This document shows positions 17,619-25,673 of a DNA stretch of 64,000 bases, in pieces (the stretch's first letter is position 1; each line of letters opens with the position of its first letter). The translations under genes were made by a program, and so were the position numbers. The notes beneath the pieces are model-generated. The model made no database searches. It saw only the letters and a list, made by a program, of their open reading frames with translations, and was not told the origin of the DNA. Origin of the DNA: Mycobacteriales bacterium (GTDB lineage: Bacteria; Actinomycetota; Actinomycetes; BP-191); the NCBI GenBank assembly GCA_035714365.1, contig DASTMB010000003.1, positions 1 through 64,000 of the forward strand, written 5' to 3'.

Positions 17619-17688
17619 GCGGCTTGCCACACCGGCGACTAAGGGAGCGGCGCGCAGCGCCGCGGAACTAGCAGGTGTGGCAAGCCGC
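17619..17688 (-). terminator. Long two-part hairpin with GCTAG...TTAGTCG collar, copy 1
   Basis: Perfect 15-base inverted repeat (GCGGCTTGCCACACC at 17619-17633 and its complement at 17674-17688) enclosing an inner hairpin GCGGCGC-GCA-GCGCCGC. Read in the direction of the DUF4235 gene just upstream, the loop begins TGCTAG and ends CTTAGTCG. It sits 34 bases after that gene's stop, so it probably terminates or protects its transcript. No U tract follows, as is usual in this phylum. The collar recurs at 30702-30767. Confidence 0.7.
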
Positions 17689-17722
17689 GCCGCGGCGGCA
17701 CGGCCGCGTCCCGGCCAGAGCG

Positions 17723-18010
17723 CTAAGCCGCAGCGGCCTCTTCGAGGCCCGGCGGCAGGTGGCCGGTGGCCTTCTTCCACACCCCGGCAGCACCGCGGCG
17801 AGCGGCGAGGCGGGCGAGGGCGATGGCCACCCCACTGGCGGCGGCCCACCCGATCGCCTCGCCCCAGCCGGTGCTGGGGGCGGCGGGGTTGGCGGGCGGG
17901 TCGCTCCGCTTGACCTTCTTCCACCCGCCCGTCACCGCCTTCGCGGTGAGGCGCGCCGCGACGAGCGTCGACGCCGTCGCGGTCAGCTTCCAACCCAGCT
18001 TGCTCAGCAC
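17723..18010 (-). CDS. DUF4235 family small membrane protein
   Basis: Protein of 95 residues. Starts VLSKLGWKLTATASTLVAARLTAKAVTGGWK, a hydrophobic segment followed by WKKVKRSDPPANP, then a second hydrophobic segment (WAAASGVAIALARLAARRG) and WKKATG. This two-segment pattern with paired GxWKK strings is typical of DUF4235, a small actinobacterial envelope protein of unknown function. I chose GTG at 18010, preceded by GCGGGGAAC; longer frames upstream lack family sequence. A large hairpin follows its stop. Confidence 0.83.
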   Translation of the reverse strand: MLSKLGWKLTATASTLVAARLTAKAVTGGWKKVKRSDPPANPAAPSTGWGEAIGWAAASGVAIALARLAARRGAAGVWKKATGHLPPGLEEAAAA

Positions 18011-18089
18011 AGTTCCCCGCTCCGTTCTCTCTTCCCGCCGGTCCTCCCCCGGCTGGGTGGCGCGAAACCACCGGGGTAGCGTGCGGGGC

Positions 18090-18668
18090 ATGTTCCCTGG
18101 CGAGCGTGACTACCGCGCCGAGCGCGCGGCGTTCCTGGCGACGGTCGAGTCGTTGCCGGCGGAGGAGTTCGAGAGCGGGACGACGCTGTGCGAGGGGTGG
18201 GCGCCGCGCGACGTGACCGGTCACGTGGTGGGGATCGACGAGGCGCCGCTGGAGTACGTGAAGGCGTTCGGCAACGTCAACCGCGGCAACGCGCGGATCG
18301 TGGAGCGGATGCGCGCGCTGGACCGGGAGGCGTTGCTGGCACGGACGCGGGAGTGGGCGGCGCGGCCGGCGCTGCTGTCGCTGTCGGCGTCGTACGCGCT
18401 GCTCGGGGATCTGGCGGTGCACCACCAGGACGTGCTGCGCGGCCTGGGGCGGACGCGGGCGGTGCCGGAGGCGAGCGCGCGGGCGATCCTGCGCGAGGGG
18501 GCGCTGTTCGGGGTGGGGAAGCTGCGGAGCCACCGGGTGGTGCCGACCGACACCGGTCGCCCCATCGGCCGCGGCCGGGAGGTGCGCGGCACGGCGGAGC
18601 AGCTCGGCATGTGGCTGGCGGGGCGGCGCGGGATCGACGCGGAGCTGGTGTTCGCCACGGCGGACTAG
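18090..18668 (+). CDS. Maleylpyruvate isomerase/DinB-fold (TIGR03083-type) protein
   Basis: Protein of 192 residues with the MDMPI N-terminal helical bundle. Signature strings are LCEGWAPRDVTGHVVG (His in helix 2) and LLGDLAVHHQDVLRGLG (His pair in helix 3), the usual metal triad of this DinB-like superfamily. Such proteins serve as mycothiol-dependent transferases or isomerases, but many have no known role, and nothing nearby indicates a substrate. ATG at 18090 gives a standard start (MFPGERDYRAER) and is 79 bases from the divergent DUF4235 gene. Confidence 0.83.
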   Translation: MFPGERDYRAERAAFLATVESLPAEEFESGTTLCEGWAPRDVTGHVVGIDEAPLEYVKAFGNVNRGNARIVERMRALDREALLARTREWAARPALLSLSASYALLGDLAVHHQDVLRGLGRTRAVPEASARAILREGALFGVGKLRSHRVVPTDTGRPIGRGREVRGTAEQLGMWLAGRRGIDAELVFATAD

Positions 18669-18716
18669 TCCGTTCGGGCCCTCTCGCGGCGGCCTCGACG
18701 TGCCGACACTGCGGGG

Positions 18717-19541
18717 GTGACGGGTGACCTCCGCGACTTCCAGTACGCGGTCGACACGACGCTGGCGGTGCCGCCGACGCGGATCGTCCCTGTGCACGGG
18801 TCCCGGGGCGGCGAGGCCGCGCCCGCGCAACGCATCCGCCTCGGCGAGGCGCTGGTGCAGGCGGGGGTGATCACGGCGGCGCAGCTCGAGACCTGCCTGC
18901 GGTTCCAGGAGAGCGCGACGCCGCGCCGCCGTCTCGGCGCGGTCGTGGTGGAGCTGGGCCTGGCGACGGACGTGCACGTGGCGCAGGGGCTCGGCACGAT
19001 CCTCGGCTTCGAGTACGTCGACCCGGCGGCGTTCGAGGTGCCGTTGGAGGTCGTACGGGCGCTGCCGCGGCTGTCGGCGGAGATGCTCGGCGCGGTGCCG
19101 ATCGCGGCCGGGCCTGGCTGGATCCGCGTCGCGGTGTCCGACCCGACCGACCGCTACACCGTCGAGGCGCTGCGCGACGCGACGGGCGTCCTCAACGTCT
19201 CCCTCGCGGTCGCGACGCCCCGCTCGATCGACGCGGCGTTGCACCGCTTCTGGTCGCCGGACTACCGCCCCGCGGTCGCGGCCCCGGAGCCGGCGCCCGT
19301 CGCGGCCGCCGCGCCCGAGCCCGCCGCCGAGCCGGCCCCCGCGCCGGAGCCGGACAGCACCGGGGGCTGGGAGTACGCGTTCGTCGGCGACGGCCTGCCG
19401 TCGACCCACCCCGGCTACGCCGGCGACCTGGCCGGCACCGAACGCGCCCTCGCCGACCTCGGCGCGCAGGGCTGGGAGGCCGTCGGGATGCAGACGAACG
19501 GCTCGCGGCTGACCGTTCTCCTGAAGCGGGCGAAGCCGTAG
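18717..19541 (+). CDS. MshEN (GspE N-terminal) domain protein fused to a DUF4177-like C-terminus
   Basis: Protein of 274 residues without an ATPase domain. Residues about 38-165 form the MshEN/T2SSE_N module: IRLGEALVQAGVITAAQLE, then RRLGAVVVELGLATDVHVAQGL, then VDPAAF and LPRLSAEMLGAVPI. In type II secretion and type IV pilus ATPases this module binds cyclic di-GMP or partner proteins. An Ala/Pro/Glu linker (175-210) leads to a C-terminal DUF4177-like domain (WEYAFVGDG, LGAQGWEAVGM, LLKR). It may act as a stand-alone c-di-GMP receptor or pilus adaptor. GTG at 18717. No pilus genes are in the window. Confidence 0.75.
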   Translation: MTGDLRDFQYAVDTTLAVPPTRIVPVHGSRGGEAAPAQRIRLGEALVQAGVITAAQLETCLRFQESATPRRRLGAVVVELGLATDVHVAQGLGTILGFEYVDPAAFEVPLEVVRALPRLSAEMLGAVPIAAGPGWIRVAVSDPTDRYTVEALRDATGVLNVSLAVATPRSIDAALHRFWSPDYRPAVAAPEPAPVAAAAPEPAAEPAPAPEPDSTGGWEYAFVGDGLPSTHPGYAGDLAGTERALADLGAQGWEAVGMQTNGSRLTVLLKRAKP

Positions 19542-19546
19542 GATCC

Positions 19547-19578
19547 GGGCCTTCCCGTCCCTACCTCCCGGAAGGCCC
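19547..19578 (+). terminator. Hairpin between the MshEN-fusion gene and the secreted-protein gene
   Basis: GGGCCTTCC (19547-19555) pairs perfectly with GGAAGGCCC (19570-19578) around a 14-base loop. It starts five bases after one stop codon and ends four bases before the next ATG, so it may terminate the upstream transcript or mask the downstream start. No U tract. Confidence 0.5.
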
Positions 19579-19582
19579 CCGC

Positions 19583-19969
19583 ATGCGCCTCCCCCTCGCC
19601 CTCGCGGCCACCGCCGGCGCCGTCGCGCTCACCGCACCCGCCCACGCCGTCGCCACCCCCTACTGCTCGACCCGGCTGGTCGACGCCGCCGCCGGCACCA
19701 CGGCGTCCTGCTCCACGTACACGCAGCCGAACCTCCAGGCCGACCAGCACCGCAAGGTCACGCTGACCGTCGCCACCGGCTCGGCGACCGCGACCGTCGC
19801 CTGCCCGTACGACACCGACTCGGTGTCGGTGTCCGCCGGCCAGGCGCCGAAGTCGGCCGACGTGGTCGACCCCAGCGGGAACTGCCGCGTCACGCTCACC
19901 GCGACCTCCGACGGCACCACGGCCGTCGTCACGAGCGTGCTCTACAACAAGCAGCCCGACCCGCTGTAG
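19583..19969 (+). CDS. Small secreted protein with four cysteines
   Basis: I do not recognise the family. Protein of 128 residues with a clear signal peptide (MRLPLALAATAGAVALTAPAHA, cleavage after AHA), leaving a mature beta-rich domain of about 106 residues. Four cysteines (YCSTR, SCSTY, ACPYD, NCRVT) are evenly spread and could form two disulfides, which fits the extracytoplasmic site. Thr/Ala/Val-rich composition with alternating hydrophobics suggests an Ig-like sandwich. ATG at 19583 lies four bases after a hairpin. Confidence 0.72.
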   Translation: MRLPLALAATAGAVALTAPAHAVATPYCSTRLVDAAAGTTASCSTYTQPNLQADQHRKVTLTVATGSATATVACPYDTDSVSVSAGQAPKSADVVDPSGNCRVTLTATSDGTTAVVTSVLYNKQPDPL

Positions 19970-20062
19970 CCCGCGCCCGCACCCGTTCCGGCGACCCGGA
20001 GGCCGACCGCGCCTCCGGGTCGTCGGCGTCTGGCGCCGGGGCCGTCGACGCGGTAGGGTTTG

Positions 20063-20097
20063 TGACACGTTCCTGCCGGATTCGCGCCCAAGTGTCA
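20063..20097 (+). promoter_or_regulatory. Inverted repeat upstream of the diiron gene
   Basis: TGACAC (20063-20068) and GTGTCA (20092-20097) are perfect inverted half-sites separated by 23 bases, just before the ribosome site of the next gene. Six-base arms can occur by chance; position is the main argument for an operator. Confidence 0.3.
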
Positions 20098-20111
20098 GAT
20101 GAGGGAGCACG

Positions 20112-21140
20112 TTGACCGAGAACCAGCTCGTCGTCCCCGAGGGTGGCTTCTGGCCCGCGCCGGAGATCCCGCAGCCGAACATCTACCCGATGGAGTGGCG
20201 GGTCGAGACCGAGAAGCTCGCGGAGATCTACGAGAAGTCGAAGACGGCGTTGTGGAACCCGTCCGACCTGCCGTGGGACGACCTGCACCCGGAGGACTTC
20301 AGCCGGGAGGAACGCCTCGGGATGATGTACTGGTGGTCGCTGCTCGCGAACTTCGACGCGAGCGGGCCGGCCGTCTTCGCCCGCGCGACCATCCACGCGT
20401 TCGAGATGCACCAGGAGGACCCGGTCCGCAAGTGCTTCTTCTCGATCACGCGTGACGAGATGAACCACGAGGAGTGCTGCCAGCGCGCCATCACCAAGCT
20501 CTGGCCCGGCGGCCCCGTCGACTGGACCCCGCGGGACGACCTCGAACGCGCCGCCCACAACAACATCTCGTGGCTGTACCACAACGGCGGCCGCTACTGG
20601 AACGGCTACTCCAAGAGCCTCGGCAAGTACCCGATGGCGGTGCTGTTCACGTCGTTCATGATGGGCGAGGTCGCCTCCTCCACCCTGTTCCGCGGCATGG
20701 CCACCGGCTCGAAGCACCAGGTGTTCCACGAGGTGTTCAAGCGGATCGGCCGCGACGAGAGCCGCCACCTCCAGATCTGCATGACGTTGCTGGAGAACGA
20801 CTGGCCGGGCCTCACCGAGGAGCACAAGGAGCACATCACCCGCCAGCTCCGCGCCGGGTTCGTGTTCCTGTCGATGATCCTGTGGGAGCCGCCGGACCAG
20901 TTCTGGGACCTGCCGCCGTACTTCCTCGACAACCACCGCGTGCTCATCGACTACGCCCGCCAGGCCGGCCTCGGCGTGCTCACCTACGACGAGCAGGCGG
21001 AGAACTGGAAGGTCGCGATCGCGAAGGTCCGGGCGATCGTGGAGCGCTGGGGCATCCAGTTCCCGGCGATCCCCGAGCTCGACCTCGACGGCGTCGACGT
21101 CGGCGACATCAGCGCCGAGGACATCATCCCGGTCTTCTAG
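20112..21140 (+). CDS. Ferritin-like diiron protein (oxygenase/desaturase type)
   Basis: Helical protein of 342 residues. It carries two ExxH motifs, DEMNHEECC (E116, H119) and RDESRHLQIC (E216, H219), plus candidate bridging glutamates E98 (HAFEMH) and E186 (MMGEVASS). This is the ferritin-like carboxylate-bridged diiron arrangement of ribonucleotide reductase R2, AurF N-oxygenases and acyl-ACP desaturases. I cannot place it in a named subfamily. TTG at 20112 is the start because GAGGGAG lies seven bases upstream and other in-frame starts are far inside. Copy B of the dispersed repeat follows its stop. Electron donor and substrate are unknown. Confidence 0.8.
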   Translation: MTENQLVVPEGGFWPAPEIPQPNIYPMEWRVETEKLAEIYEKSKTALWNPSDLPWDDLHPEDFSREERLGMMYWWSLLANFDASGPAVFARATIHAFEMHQEDPVRKCFFSITRDEMNHEECCQRAITKLWPGGPVDWTPRDDLERAAHNNISWLYHNGGRYWNGYSKSLGKYPMAVLFTSFMMGEVASSTLFRGMATGSKHQVFHEVFKRIGRDESRHLQICMTLLENDWPGLTEEHKEHITRQLRAGFVFLSMILWEPPDQFWDLPPYFLDNHRVLIDYARQAGLGVLTYDEQAENWKVAIAKVRAIVERWGIQFPAIPELDLDGVDVGDISAEDIIPVF

Positions 21141-21143
21141 GCG

Positions 21144-21199
21144 CCGCTTCCGGGAAGCGCCTCCCGCACGGCGAAAGCGCGGAATGCTTCCCGAACGCC
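21144..21199 (+). repeat. Dispersed intergenic repeat, copy B
   Basis: Fifty-six bases matching copy A at 49 positions, and the reverse strand of copy C (43485-43545) with about three mismatches over the central 46. It begins four bases after the diiron gene stop and ends before the first sigma cassette promoter. Confidence 0.82.
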
Positions 21200-21219
21200 A
21201 CGCCGGCCCGCTGAGCGAC

Positions 21220-21246
21220 GGAACCTTCGGCGCCGGTCGCCGCGTC
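21220..21246 (+). promoter_or_regulatory. Predicted ECF-type promoter of sigma cassette 1
   Basis: GGAACC at 21220-21225, 17-base spacer, CGTC at 21243-21246. Both elements match the general ECF consensus (GGAAC, CGTC). The same sequence and spacing recur before cassettes 2 and 3. The start codon lies nine bases downstream, so the message would be leaderless or nearly so. Confidence 0.7.
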
Positions 21247-21255
21247 CTCGATGGC

Positions 21256-21756
21256 ATGGACCTGCGCGCGGAGTTCGACGAGTACGTCCGTGCGCGGCAC
21301 GAACGCCTCTGCCGGGTCGCGTACGTCCTCTGCGGCGACTGGCAGCACGCCGAGGACCTGGTGCAGACGGCGCTCGCCAAGACCTACGTCGCGCACCGGC
21401 GCGGCCACGTCGAGAACCTCGACGCGTACGCCCACCGCACCCTCGTCACGACGCACACGTCGTGGTGGCGGCGGCGCTGGCACGGCGAGGTGGCGACGGA
21501 GTCGCTGCCGGAGGCCGCCGCGCCGGACGACTACGCCGCGACCGACCGACGCGCCGCCGTCGTCCGCGCGCTCGCCACGCTGCCGCCGAAGCAGCGCGCC
21601 GTGCTCGCGTTGCGCTACCTCACCGACCTGACCGAGGCCGACACGGCCCGTGCTCTCGGCTGCTCCGTCGGCACCGTGAAGAGCCGGGCCAACCGTGCCA
21701 TCGCCACGTTGCGGGCCACCGGCCTGCTCGACGACCCCGAGGTGTCCCGTGCCTGA
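21256..21756 (+). CDS. SigE-family ECF sigma factor, cassette 1
   Basis: Sigma factor of 166 residues with region 2 (FDEYVRARHERLCRVAYVLCGDWQHAEDLVQ, about 6-37, core and -10 binding), a short linker, and region 4 (LPPKQRAVLALRYLTDLTEADTARALGCSVGTVKSR, about 111-148, -35 binding). The WWRRRW string at about 75-80 is shared with the two paralogs below. ATG at 21256 was chosen because it begins the conserved N-terminus and follows the ECF promoter. The gene overlaps its membrane partner by eight bases. It probably reads its own promoter. Confidence 0.9.
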   Translation: MDLRAEFDEYVRARHERLCRVAYVLCGDWQHAEDLVQTALAKTYVAHRRGHVENLDAYAHRTLVTTHTSWWRRRWHGEVATESLPEAAAPDDYAATDRRAAVVRALATLPPKQRAVLALRYLTDLTEADTARALGCSVGTVKSRANRAIATLRATGLLDDPEVSRA

Positions 21757-22402
21757 CCTCCACGACCTCCTCAGCGAGGTGACCGAACGCTCCCCGCACC
21801 CCGACCCGGTCACCGCCGTGCACCGCACGGTGCGCCGCCGCGCCGTCCGCCGCCGCGCCGGTGTCGCCGCCGGCACGACGCTGGCGGTGACGGCCGCGGG
21901 TGTCGCCGTCGCGCGGCCGCACCGGGAGGCGGGCCTGCGGCCGGCCGCCACGCCCAGCGTGTCGGCGAGCCCCACGCCGACCGCGACGGCGACGTGGGAC
22001 ATGGCCCGCGGCGACCGCATGAACGCGCTGGTCAAGGCGCACCCGGACGTGTTCGTCGGCCTCTTCGTCGTCGAGGCCATGGGCGCGGGCACGACGTTCC
22101 ACGTGGTGTTCCTCCCGGGCGCGGACCAGCAGGCGTGGCGCGACGACGTCGACGCGGCGGCCGGCGGGGCGCCGTGGGTGGCGGAGTCGTGCCCCGGGAC
22201 GCGGGCGCACTACGACACGCTGGCGGCCGAGATCGCGGCGTTCGACTGGCCGTCGGGGCAGCACCCCGCCCAGCCGCCGTACCTCGACGCCTCGTCCTGC
22301 CACTACGAGGTCAGCATGCCGGTGCACAAGGTCTCCCCGGAGGACGTCGCCGCGGCGCGGGAGCGCTGGGGTGACGAGGTGTCGCCGATCCCGGGCGTCT
22401 AG
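21749..22402 (+). CDS. Single-pass membrane partner of sigma cassette 1 (candidate anti-sigma)
   Basis: Protein of 217 residues. A cytoplasmic N-terminus (1-45) has DLLSEVTERSP and an Arg-rich VRRRAVRRRAG, then one membrane segment (about 37-54), then an extracytoplasmic domain. The ectodomain contains ESCPGTRAHYDTLAAEI and SSCHYEVSM, giving two conserved cysteines also seen in cassettes 2 and 3, and FDWPSGQ. There is no HxxxCxxC zinc anti-sigma motif. Overlap with the sigma gene (GTG at 21749, sigma stop at 21756) implies coupling. Anti-sigma or sensor function is inferred from position and topology only. Confidence 0.75.
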   Translation: MPDLHDLLSEVTERSPHPDPVTAVHRTVRRRAVRRRAGVAAGTTLAVTAAGVAVARPHREAGLRPAATPSVSASPTPTATATWDMARGDRMNALVKAHPDVFVGLFVVEAMGAGTTFHVVFLPGADQQAWRDDVDAAAGGAPWVAESCPGTRAHYDTLAAEIAAFDWPSGQHPAQPPYLDASSCHYEVSMPVHKVSPEDVAAARERWGDEVSPIPGV

Positions 22403-22424
22403 CCGGACCGTCACCGCGGGGGAC

Positions 22425-22451
22425 GGAACCGAACGGGCACCCCTCGACGTC
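22425..22451 (+). promoter_or_regulatory. Predicted ECF-type promoter of sigma cassette 2
   Basis: GGAACC at 22425-22430, 17-base spacer, CGTC at 22448-22451, ending eight bases before the sigma ATG. The six bases after the first element (GAACGG) resemble those in cassette 3 (GAACCA). Confidence 0.72.
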
Positions 22452-22459
22452 ATGGGGGC

Positions 22460-22990
22460 ATGACCGGCAACGGGCGCGAGGAGTTCGAGGAGTTCGTCCA
22501 CGCGCGCTACGACCGGCTCTGCCGCACGGCGTTCCTGCTCTGCGGCGACTGGCAGCACGCCGAGGACATCGTGCAGACGGCGCTCGCGAAGTCCTACGTC
22601 GCGTTCCGCCGCGGCCACGTCGAGAGCCTCGACGCGTACGTCCACCGTGCCGTCGTCACGACCCGCGCGTCGTGGTGGCGGCGGCGGTGGCAGGGCGAGG
22701 TCGCGACCGGGGCGCTCCCCGACCGGGCGGCGGCCACCGACGACTACGCCGAGGCCGACCAGCGGTCGGCGGTCCGCGCGGCGCTCGCCGCGCTCCCCGC
22801 GAAGCAGCGCGAGGTGCTGGTGCTCCGCTTCTTCGCCGACGTCTCCGAGGCCGACACCGCGAACGCCCTCGGCATCTCCGCCGGCACCGTCAAGAGCCGC
22901 GTCTCCCGCGCGCTCGCGACGCTGCGCGCCAACGGCCTGCTCGCCGAGCAGCCCGACCCCGACGAGACCCCGGCAGGACACCATGTCTGA
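22460..22990 (+). CDS. SigE-family ECF sigma factor, cassette 2
   Basis: Sigma factor of 176 residues, paralogous to cassettes 1 and 3. Region 2 is FEEFVHARYDRLCRTAFLLCGDWQHAEDIVQTALAK (about 8-44, key GDWQHAEDIVQ), then ASWWRRRWQGEVATG, and region 4 LPAKQREVLVLRFFADVSEADTANALGISAGTVKSR (about 112-150). It lacks extra C-terminal domains. ATG at 22460 lies eight bases after the predicted promoter. It overlaps its partner by eight bases, as in the other cassettes. The likely operon extends into the peptidase gene at 23697. Confidence 0.9.
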   Translation: MTGNGREEFEEFVHARYDRLCRTAFLLCGDWQHAEDIVQTALAKSYVAFRRGHVESLDAYVHRAVVTTRASWWRRRWQGEVATGALPDRAAATDDYAEADQRSAVRAALAALPAKQREVLVLRFFADVSEADTANALGISAGTVKSRVSRALATLRANGLLAEQPDPDETPAGHHV

Positions 22991-23687
22991 CGTCCGTTCG
23001 CTCCTCGCCTCCGCCGCCGAGGGCGGTAACCTCGCCGCCGACCCGATGTCGGCCGTCCGCCACCGCGTCCACCGCCGCGCCGCGCGCCGCCGGGGGGTCG
23101 CCGCCGGCGGCACCGCGCTCGCCCTGGGCGCGGCGGGTGTCGTCGCCGTCGTGACGCGGCCCGACGGGCGGGACACGCTCGCCGCCGCGCCGACCGCGAC
23201 CGCCTCCACGGCGGCGCTCTCGACCGAGTGGCGCGCGAACTCCTGGTGGAAGACGCACCAGCCGCGCGACCCCCAGGAGCGCCTGTTCTACTACCTCCAC
23301 CAGCACCTCGACCGCTTCAGCCCGTTCGGCGTGGAGGGCGACGCGGACGGCGAGACGCACGTCGTCGTCGCGATCGGCAGCGACGCCGACGAGGAGGCGT
23401 TGCGCCCCGAGATCGAGGCGGCCGCCGGCTCGACGCCGTGGCGGTTCTTCCGCTGCGCGCAGCCGCTCGCGCACTACGACGCCGTCGCCGCGGAGGTCAC
23501 CGGGACGTCCTGGCCGTCCGGGGCCCGCCCGATCCAGGAGCGGCCGTCGTTCGGCCGGCAGATGGGGCGGTGCGAGGTGGACGTGCGCATGTCCTACGTC
23601 GGGGAGAACGCCGCCGACACCGCGTATGCGCGGGCGCACTGGGGCAGCGACGTCGTCGTACATCACAACAGCGGGCTGAACACGTAG
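22983..23687 (+). CDS. Single-pass membrane partner of sigma cassette 2 (candidate anti-sigma)
   Basis: Protein of 234 residues. The N-terminus SDVRSLLASAAEGG and the stretch DPMSAVRHRVHRRAARRRGV precede one membrane helix (about 36-54) and an ectodomain. The ectodomain matches cassette 3 closely: VVVAIGSDADEEALRPEIEAAAG, FFRCAQPLAHYDAVAAEV, TSWPSG and a late RCEVDVRMSYVGENAADTAYA. Two cysteines (RCAQP, RCEVD) are conserved across the three cassettes. No zinc anti-sigma motif or enzymatic motif is visible. The function may be to hold the sigma factor at the membrane. Confidence 0.77.
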   Translation: MSDVRSLLASAAEGGNLAADPMSAVRHRVHRRAARRRGVAAGGTALALGAAGVVAVVTRPDGRDTLAAAPTATASTAALSTEWRANSWWKTHQPRDPQERLFYYLHQHLDRFSPFGVEGDADGETHVVVAIGSDADEEALRPEIEAAAGSTPWRFFRCAQPLAHYDAVAAEVTGTSWPSGARPIQERPSFGRQMGRCEVDVRMSYVGENAADTAYARAHWGSDVVVHHNSGLNT

Positions 23688-23696
23688 TCTCGCGGG

Positions 23697-25661
23697 GTGG
23701 ACGCCGACGTACGCGACATCGCCCTGTACCGCGAGGTCACCGACCTGTTCCGCCGCCTCAACGAGCCGTTCGGGGAGGTGGCGGCGGCGACCGAGCTGTC
23801 CGCGGCGCCGGACGGCACCCGGGTGGCGTTCGCCGGGACGGTCCGCAAGGACGTCGAGTCGGACCCGGTGCTGCGGGTCTGCGTCGCCGACCTCGGCACC
23901 GGCGCGGTCGAGCAGGTGACCGCGGGCCCGCACAACGACCGCGCCCCGGCGTGGTCGCCGGACGGGCGGACGATCGCGTTCCTGTCCGACCGGCGGCACC
24001 CGGGCCGGTACGGCCTGTACCTGCTCGAGGAGGGGCGGCTCGGCGAGGCGGTCGCGGCGCCCGAGCTCGACGGCAGCGCCGAGTGGCTGGCCTGGTCGCC
24101 CGACGGCCGCGGCCTGCTCGTCGGCGTGGCCGGCGCGGGCGCGGAGAAGTCCGGCGTCGAGGGGTCCGGCCGGGTCGCCGACGGCGCCGACCGGCCGGCC
24201 TGGCTGCCGCATGTCACGACCGGCGACACGTCGGGCTCGTGGCGGCGCGCCTACCGCTACGACGTCGCGTCCCGGACGCTGGCGCCGTTGTCGCGCGAGG
24301 GCCTCAACGTCTGGGAGGCGACGTGGTGCGGCAACGACGCCGTCGCCGCGATCGTCTCCGAGTCGCCGGGCGAGGACGCCTGGTACGACGCGCCGCTGGC
24401 GCTGATCGACGCCGCCACCGGCACCGAACGCCTCCTGCACAAGCCGCGCGACGGCCGCCAGCTCGGCTGGCCCGCCGCCACGCCGGACGGCGCGCGGGTG
24501 GCCGTGGTGGAGGCGGTGTGCAGCGACCGCTGGGTGGTCTCCGGCGAGGTGCTGGTCGTCGACACCGAGGGCGGCGGCGTCACCGAGGTCGGCACGGCGG
24601 GCGCCGGCGCGACGCACCTGCACTGGCGCGGCACGACGCTCTCCTACGCCGGGGAGCGCGGGCTGGACACCGTCGTCGGCGAGCACGACACGGCGACCGG
24701 CGAGACGGCCGAGCTGTGGTGCGGCGCGGCGGCGATGGCGTACGAGCCGCACCCGGCGTTCCTCCCCGACGGCACCGCCGTGCTGGAGCTCCAGGCGTGG
24801 GACCGGCAGCCGCAGCTCGCGGTCGTCGGCCGCGGTGTCGACCGGTGCGTGCACGCGTTCCCGCAGGGGGCGTCGGTCGAGCCGCCCGGCACCGAACGCC
24901 GCGTCCGCTGGACGGCCGACGACGGGCTGGAGATCGAGGCGCTGCTCTACGAGCCGGCCGGGCAGCAGGCGCCGTACCCGACGGTCCTGCACATCCACGG
25001 CGGCCCGGTCGGCCGGGAGTTCAGCAAGGCGCCGGCGCGGCAGCGGTTCGTCACCGCGCTGCTCGCCCGCGGCTACGCCGTCCTCGTGCCGAACGTCCGC
25101 GGCAGCAGCGGGCGCGGCCAGGACTTCGCCGCGACGGTCGTCGGCGACATGGGCGGCGCGGAGACGCGGGACCACCTGGCCGGCCTGCGGCACCTCGTCG
25201 CCGAGGGCGTGGTCGACCCCGAACGCATCGGCGTCATGGGCGGCAGCCACGGCGGCTTCGAGACGGCGTGGCTGGTGACGCAGGCGCCGGACACGTTCGC
25301 GGCGGCGGTCGCGATCTCGCCTGTGACGGACTGGCGCAGCCAGCACCTCACGAGCAACATCGCGCACTTCGACGCGGTGTTCGTGGCGCCGATGGGCGAC
25401 CCGCTCCGGGAGGAACGCAGCCCGGTCCTGCACGCCGACAAGGTGCGGACGCCGACGTTCCTCACCGCCGGCGACGTCGACCGGTGCACCCCGCCGGGGC
25501 AGGCGCTGGAGTTCCACCAGGCGCTGCTCGAACGCGGCGTGCCCACCGCCTGCGCGATCTACCCGGGCGAGGGCCACGGCGTGCGCCGGTACCCGGCGGT
25601 GCTGGACTGGACGACGCGGGTCGTCGGGTGGTTCGAGGAGTGGATGCCCGCGCGGAAGTAG
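23697..25661 (+). CDS. S9-family (prolyl oligopeptidase/acylaminoacyl) serine peptidase
   Basis: Peptidase of 654 residues without a signal peptide. An N-terminal WD40-like beta-propeller (about 30-390; repeats such as APAWSPDGRTIAFLSD and LAWSPDGRG) covers the alpha/beta-hydrolase domain (about 400-654). The catalytic triad is S517 in GGSHGGFE, Asp in AGDVDRCTPPGQ and His in GEGHGVRR. The oxyanion loop is HIHGGPVG. It starts at GTG 23697, nine bases after the cassette 2 partner, with no terminator between, so it is probably the last gene of that operon and a candidate effector or regulator of the sigma pathway. It could equally be an unrelated intracellular peptidase. Confidence 0.9.
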   Translation: MDADVRDIALYREVTDLFRRLNEPFGEVAAATELSAAPDGTRVAFAGTVRKDVESDPVLRVCVADLGTGAVEQVTAGPHNDRAPAWSPDGRTIAFLSDRRHPGRYGLYLLEEGRLGEAVAAPELDGSAEWLAWSPDGRGLLVGVAGAGAEKSGVEGSGRVADGADRPAWLPHVTTGDTSGSWRRAYRYDVASRTLAPLSREGLNVWEATWCGNDAVAAIVSESPGEDAWYDAPLALIDAATGTERLLHKPRDGRQLGWPAATPDGARVAVVEAVCSDRWVVSGEVLVVDTEGGGVTEVGTAGAGATHLHWRGTTLSYAGERGLDTVVGEHDTATGETAELWCGAAAMAYEPHPAFLPDGTAVLELQAWDRQPQLAVVGRGVDRCVHAFPQGASVEPPGTERRVRWTADDGLEIEALLYEPAGQQAPYPTVLHIHGGPVGREFSKAPARQRFVTALLARGYAVLVPNVRGSSGRGQDFAATVVGDMGGAETRDHLAGLRHLVAEGVVDPERIGVMGGSHGGFETAWLVTQAPDTFAAAVAISPVTDWRSQHLTSNIAHFDAVFVAPMGDPLREERSPVLHADKVRTPTFLTAGDVDRCTPPGQALEFHQALLERGVPTACAIYPGEGHGVRRYPAVLDWTTRVVGWFEEWMPARK

Positions 25662-25673
25662 TGCGCCCGGGCC

